NCBI GenBank assembly: GCA_035762175.1
Contig: DASTPP010000317.1
Coordinates: 1-8,389 of the forward strand
Direction of reading: 5' to 3'
DNA: 8,389 nucleotides
Origin: DASTPP01 sp035762175
GTDB lineage: Bacteria > Myxococcota_A > Polyangia > Polyangiales > Polyangiaceae
The position numbers were made by a program, and so were the translations under genes. This document shows positions 5,030 through 8,389 of the stretch, in pieces. The notes under the pieces are model-generated. The model did not search any database. It was not told the DNA's origin and saw nothing but the letters and a program-made list of their open reading frames with translations. How positions within the stretch are numbered: position 1 is the first letter of the stretch; the number at the start of each line of letters is the position of its first letter.

Positions 5030-6984
5030 CGTCGGCCCTCGAGCCTTTTGCGGAAGGCCTGGGCGCGTCGCACGCACGGCTCGTCGCCGGCCCGGAAGCA
5101 TAGAATGAGGAACTCTTCGACGTCCTCGGCGGTGCCCCGGCCACGTTGCAGCTTGGCCTCGAGCTGCGCGCGCCGGTCGCCGCGGGCGGGCGACGCGGGG
5201 GGGCTGGCAGGCCTGGCGGGCGGCGAGGCCTCGGGCGGCGGTGGCTCGGCCGGCGGCTCGGGCGGCGCCTCGGGCGCGCTCGGCGCCGGCTCGACCAAGG
5301 CCGCGGGCGCCGCCCGACGCGGCTCGGGGGCCACGCGCACGACGGCGGCCGGCGGGCCCGCCCACCAGACCCCCGCGAGCGACGCCACGGCGCCCGCGAC
5401 GACCCCCGCGGCCCCGAGCGCGACGGCCGACACGGGCGGCACGCGCCGCGCCCGTGGCGACGGGGCGGCCGGCTTCGGCTCGGCCGGCAGCTCGTGCGCA
5501 GGCGCGGCCAGCGCCCCGACCGGCGCCGGCCCCTCGGGCACGTCGTTGGCGGGGGTCGCTTCCGAGTCCGGCAAGGGGGCCAGCCGGTCGCGGAGCCTCG
5601 GGAGGCGCCTCGACACGGCCGACCTCGGGGGCACCGGCACGGTCGTCGGCGGCTCGCTCGACCCGACCGGGAGCGTCGGCGCGCCCCCCGGCGCCCGGCC
5701 GAGTCGGCCCCAGAGCAAGCCCCGCCAGCGCCTCCGCCGCTGCGATTCGGGAGGCGGCGTCCGCTCGTCGCCGCTCGCCGGCGCGGGCGTCTTGACCCGC
5801 GTCGGCGAGACCGAGTCGACCGGCGTCGGCCACGCCGAGGGGGTCCAAAGGGCCGAGGAGGCGCCTCGGACGGGCGTCGCGAGCTCGGACGGCGAGAGCG
5901 CCGAGGGGGCGATGCGCACGGGCGTCACGAGCTCGGACGGCGAGAGCGGCCCGCGCGCCGCGCCGGCCACCGCGCTCGGGACCACCGGGGTGCTCGCGCT
6001 TTGCGTCGGGGCCTGGGGGTGGACGAGGCGGGGCGGGCTGCCGGCGCCGGGCCCGAAGGGCACGCGCGGCGGAGTGGGGTGCAGCCCCAGGCCCAGCGCG
6101 TCGGCGATGCGGTCGATCTCGGCGATGAACGCCAGCGCGTTGGCGAAGCGGTGGGCCGGGTTGAGCATCGTGGCGCGGCGCACCAGGCGACGGACCTCGA
6201 CGGGCAGCTTCTCGCCGCCCACCAGCTCGAGCGAGGGCACGCCGTCGTTGATGAGGCGGGTCAGGTACTCGCGCTCGCTCAGGTGGGACAAGAGGCGAAC
6301 GCCCAGCAGGCACTCGGCGAGCACGAGGCCGACCGAGAAGAGGTCGGCGCGGTGGTCGACCGCGCTGCGGCTGGCCACCTCGGGCGCCATGTACAAGGGC
6401 GTGCCGATGGGCACGTTCTTGTCCGTGCGGAACAGGCGCGGCGACAGGCCGATCTCGGAGATGGCCTTCATGACACCGAAGTCGAGCAGCGTGCAGAGGC
6501 CGCCGTGCTGCACGAAGAGGTTGCTCGGCTTGACGTCGCGGTGCACGCCGCCGGCGCAGTGCACGGCCGCCAGGCCCACGAGCGCCTGGCGGATGCACGA
6601 GAGCGCCTCGGGAAAGGGCAGCGCGCCGCGGGCGAGGCGGGCGGCGAGCGTCTCGCCGTACAGCCGCTCCATCACCAAGAAGGGGCGGCGGTACGCGTCG
6701 CCCAGCCGGCCCCAGTCGAGCAAGGTGACGACGTGCGGGGCGCCCTTGACCAGGCTCAAGAACTCGGCCTCGCGCACGACACGCTCGGCCAGCGCGGGGT
6801 GCTCGGCGACGCGGGTCGAGAGCACCTTGAACGCGTAGACGAGCCGGGTTTCAAGGTGCTCGACCTCGTAGACCGAGCCCATGCCCCCGCGGCCGAGCTG
6901 GCGCCGGACGAGGTACGACGTGCTCTCAATGACCGACTGCGGGGCCCAGGTCGGGTCGTGGTCGGTGCCGGGTGGCTTTCGCAT
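5026..6984 (-). CDS. Transmembrane Ser/Thr protein kinase (Hanks type)
   Basis: A 652-aa kinase, first gene of the operon. The kinase domain (about 24-297) has all key residues: glycine loop GRGGMGSVY (31-39), ATP-anchoring Lys53 (AFKVL), helix-C Glu72 or Glu74, catalytic loop HRDVKPSN (148-155, Asp150), DFG (168-170) and GTPLYMAPE (194-202). It should therefore be active. Residues 300-515 are a disordered Pro/Ser/Thr linker with SP/TP repeats. One membrane segment (about 517-541) follows, then a Pro/Ala/Glu-rich periplasmic stretch (552-600) and a small helical C-terminal unit (605-652) with Cys629 and Cys637. The ATG at 6982-6984 is preceded by AAGGGGGG. Its stop overlaps the next gene's TTG. 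The frame stays open upstream to 7902 and beyond, so a longer fusion protein is formally possible but unlikely, because residues just upstream of this ATG do not look coding. Confidence 0.93.
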   Translation of the reverse strand: MRKPPGTDHDPTWAPQSVIESTSYLVRRQLGRGGMGSVYEVEHLETRLVYAFKVLSTRVAEHPALAERVVREAEFLSLVKGAPHVVTLLDWGRLGDAYRRPFLVMERLYGETLAARLARGALPFPEALSCIRQALVGLAAVHCAGGVHRDVKPSNLFVQHGGLCTLLDFGVMKAISEIGLSPRLFRTDKNVPIGTPLYMAPEVASRSAVDHRADLFSVGLVLAECLLGVRLLSHLSEREYLTRLINDGVPSLELVGGEKLPVEVRRLVRRATMLNPAHRFANALAFIAEIDRIADALGLGLHPTPPRVPFGPGAGSPPRLVHPQAPTQSASTPVVPSAVAGAARGPLSPSELVTPVRIAPSALSPSELATPVRGASSALWTPSAWPTPVDSVSPTRVKTPAPASGDERTPPPESQRRRRWRGLLWGRLGRAPGGAPTLPVGSSEPPTTVPVPPRSAVSRRLPRLRDRLAPLPDSEATPANDVPEGPAPVGALAAPAHELPAEPKPAAPSPRARRVPPVSAVALGAAGVVAGAVASLAGVWWAGPPAAVVRVAPEPRRAAPAALVEPAPSAPEAPPEPPAEPPPPEASPPARPASPPASPARGDRRAQLEAKLQRGRGTAEDVEEFLILCFRAGDEPCVRRAQAFRKRLEGRR

Positions 6985-7212
6985 GGTCTCGCCCCCCCTT
7001 TCTTCGGCGGCGTGGCCCCGCAGTAAAGAGGAGGTGGCGGGGCCTTGGCAACGCCCTTGCCTAGCCACGGCCCGGCACCGGCCGAACGGGCCGCGCGGCC
7101 CAGGCGAACGGCGATGCGACGCCTGCCAGGCGTCCGCCCACGCCCCCTTCTGGCCGGGCGGCGTTCGCCGGGCGTCTCCCCATGCTTTGACAGCGTCGAG
7201 GCGGCCGCCGCA
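6985..7212 (-). promoter_or_regulatory. Kinase leader region with inverted repeat and RBS
   Basis: The stretch between the barrel-like fragment and the kinase ATG is open in the kinase frame but translates to Arg/Gly/Cys/Pro-rich sequence without character, so I read it as non-coding. It carries an inverted repeat, GGCCCCGC (7014-7021) / GCGGGGCC (7037-7044), with a 15-nt loop. On the transcribed strand the loop reads CACCTCCTCTTTACT, complementary to ribosome-binding sequences. The kinase RBS AAGGGGGG lies just downstream of the hairpin. I see no convincing -35/-10 pair. Confidence 0.4.
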
Positions 7213-7902
7213 CATCATGCCGAGGCCGAGCGACTGCCGGAGGGCGAACGAGGGGCGAAGGGCCCGGCCAGCGGGCGCTTCACGCTGCCGGTAGAGGTAG
7301 GTCTGGGCGCCGAGCTCGGCCGACAGGTAGAAGCCGGCGGTCAGGTCGAAGGTGGCGCCGAGCAGGACGCCGAGTACGCCCGCGGCGCTCGTGCGCGGCG
7401 GCGCGAGGCCGCGCGATTCGAACGACTGGCGTAGCACCGAGACGCCGCCGGCGACGCCGAGATCGAGCGTGACGGCGGGCAGGTCCCAGGCGTGGGCGAG
7501 CTTGACGTCGACGCCGGCCTCGTCCGACGAAGCGCGCACGCGATCGTTGGCGAACCCGCCGAGGCAGCCGTGGGCGCGCGGGGTGACGCTGAGCGACTCG
7601 AACGCGACGGGGAAGCCGACGAAGGCGCCGTGGCAGAGGCCGCGGCCGTTGGCGAGGGCGGTTCGCGCGGTGTATCCGACGAGGGGGCCCGCGGCGGCCT
7701 CGCGCGCCGAGCCGCCCTTGCGCACCAGGCGGGCGTAGGCGACGCGGCGCAGGGCCCCGTCGGCGACCTCGAGCGACTGCCCGGGGGCGACCTTGACCTC
7801 GCCCTCGAGCAGGTGATCGGGGGCGCGTCCCTGGACGAAATAGACGCCGGCGCGGGCGAAGGCGGCCGGGCCCCGCCAGGCGAGCCCCGCGGCGGGCGCC
7901 AT
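7213..7902 (-). pseudogene. Fragment of a beta-barrel-like protein, missing its N-terminus and stop
   Basis: About 230 residues from an ATG at 7900-7902 look truly coding. The phrases LLEGEVKVAPGQSLEVADGALRR, VAYARLVRKGG, VGYTART and TYLYRQ, the alternating strands and the ending FALRQSLGLG resemble, from memory, the C-terminal outer-membrane-like part of larger myxobacterial proteins. Some of those carry caspase-like domains at the N-terminus. No signal peptide or N-terminal domain precedes it, the RBS is poor, and upstream there is only a 69-bp spacer before a divergent gene. After about residue 230 the family-like sequence ends, but the frame has no stop and runs on into the kinase. Most likely it is a decayed 3' fragment; the alternatives are a short real gene or a fusion reading 5026-7902 (958 aa). 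Confidence 0.45.
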
Positions 7903-7933
7903 CGCGTCGGTTCGGCCTTTTTCGGTGCTCGGT

Positions 7934-7951
7934 GGCCGGCGGCCGCCGGCC
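7934..7951. promoter_or_regulatory. Perfect 18-bp palindrome upstream of the PARG-like gene
   Basis: GGCCGGCGGCCGCCGGCC is its own reverse complement and lies 20 bp before the PARG-like ATG, in the only spacer between it and the divergent fragment. TAGATA at 7956-7961 could be a -10 box, in which case the palindrome would cover the -35/spacer region like an operator. The inferred transcription start would then be close to the ATG, giving a leaderless or nearly leaderless message. The palindrome is certain; the regulatory role is a guess, since GC-rich dyads occur by chance in such DNA. Confidence 0.4.
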
Positions 7952-7971
7952 GGTCTAGATAACCTGGCGTC

Positions 7972-8389
7972 ATGCCCGGCCGACCGCTGCCCGACGAATC
8001 GACGCTGCCTCTCTCGGTCTACGGCGGCCGCGACCCGGCCCGCTACGGCGGTCGCGACGCGGCCCGGCGGCGCGAGGTGCTGCGCGAGACGGTGGCGGCG
8101 TTCGAAGCGGCGCCCGGGCGCTACCACGAAGCGGCGGCGCGCAACCATGCAGCCTGGCGGGCGCAACGGCAAGCGCCCCCGCCGGCGGGCGACGTCAGGG
8201 TGTACGCGGGCGACTGGGGCGAGGTGACCGCGGCGCTCTCGCGCGAGCACGGCGAGACGTTCGCGGTGCTCAACATGGCCAACGCGTTCGTCGCCGGCGG
8301 GGCCTACGTCGAGGGCGCCGTCGCCCAAGAAGAGAACATGTTCCGGCGCACCGATTGCCACTTCGCCGTCGCCGACGACCAGCTCGCCG
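7972..8389 (+). CDS. Bacterial PARG-like ADP-ribose glycohydrolase (TIGR02452/DUF2263 type), 3'-truncated by window end
   Basis: The first 139 residues are visible; the gene runs off the edge. Residues 28-51 (RDAARRREVLRETVAAFEAAPGRY) match the helical N-terminal lead of bacterial-type PARG proteins. Residues 97-127 contain the core: VLNMANAF, then GGAYVEGAVAQEE (109-121) and RRT. The family signature is GGG-X6-8-QEE, with the glutamates cleaving the ribose-ribose bond of poly(ADP-ribose). Here it reads GGA-X7-QEE: the third glycine is Ala111, while Gln119-Glu120-Glu121 are intact. The start is the first ATG of a coding-like frame, but no Shine-Dalgarno is visible, so leaderless translation or another start is possible. 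The likely role is removal of ADP-ribose from proteins or other targets; the missing C-terminal half prevents a firm call. Confidence 0.7.
   Translation, partial: MPGRPLPDESTLPLSVYGGRDPARYGGRDAARRREVLRETVAAFEAAPGRYHEAAARNHAAWRAQRQAPPPAGDVRVYAGDWGEVTAALSREHGETFAVLNMANAFVAGGAYVEGAVAQEENMFRRTDCHFAVADDQLA

Noticed and set aside
3926..6598. 890-aa reading of the PEGA-like gene extended into the kinase region
   Set aside because: The part above 5029 is an out-of-frame shadow of the kinase; a signal peptide begins exactly at the TTG that overlaps the kinase stop.
5146..7026. Long plus-strand open frame (626 aa) opposite the kinase gene
   Set aside because: Its translation is Arg/Gly/Ala-rich with no motif, and the opposite strand has a full kinase signature set. 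It is a GC-driven shadow frame.
7341..7973. 210-aa minus-strand frame overlapping the barrel-like fragment
   Set aside because: Extreme Ser/Pro/Arg/Ala composition typical of a wrong frame. The alternative frame carries the recognisable EGEV, ARLVRKGG and TYLYR phrases.

Overview
The window is very GC-rich, with long spurious open frames on both strands. Its gene content is typical of Myxococcota, probably a Polyangiales-type (Sorangium/Polyangium-like) genome. The clues are a transmembrane Ser/Thr kinase with a long Pro-rich linker, a lipoprotein with a Gly/Ala/Ser-rich stalk followed by a Cys-rich module, and a two-membrane-segment protein with a PEGA-like domain. The taxonomic call is inference from style, not from a marker gene.

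Layout. (1) 1-636: a ParD-family antitoxin on the minus strand (376-636). It has its own promoter and an inverted repeat suited to autoregulation. Downstream, where a ParE toxin should be, there is only a short, apparently frameshifted ParE-like remnant, which stops at a perfect 44-bp tandem duplication (222-309). (2) 637-1077: non-coding, with 23-bp tandem repeats and a long hairpin. (3) 1078-2232: a plus-strand lipoprotein of the pectin-acetylesterase/Notum-like alpha/beta-hydrolase family. (4) 2233-2522: a convergent intergenic region packed with strong hairpins. (5) 6984 down to 2523: a minus-strand, translationally coupled three-gene operon. The order is transmembrane Ser/Thr kinase (652 aa), PEGA-like exported membrane protein (367 aa, TTG start overlapping the kinase stop), then propeller-like lipoprotein (466 aa, start 2 nt after the previous stop). 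(6) 6985-7902: the kinase leader and, further up, a fragment of a beta-barrel-like protein that reads in frame into the kinase without any stop. (7) 7903-7971: a short divergent spacer with a perfect 18-bp palindrome. (8) 7972 to the window edge: the start of a bacterial PARG-like (poly(ADP-ribose) glycohydrolase macrodomain) gene.

How the genes may work together. The kinase operon looks like one functional unit spanning the envelope: a cytoplasmic kinase anchored by one membrane segment, a protein with an exported domain and two further membrane segments, and a lipid-anchored surface or periplasmic protein with ligand-binding architecture. A sensory relay is a reasonable hypothesis, but nothing in the sequence proves it. 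The ParD, esterase and PARG-like genes appear to be separate transcription units.
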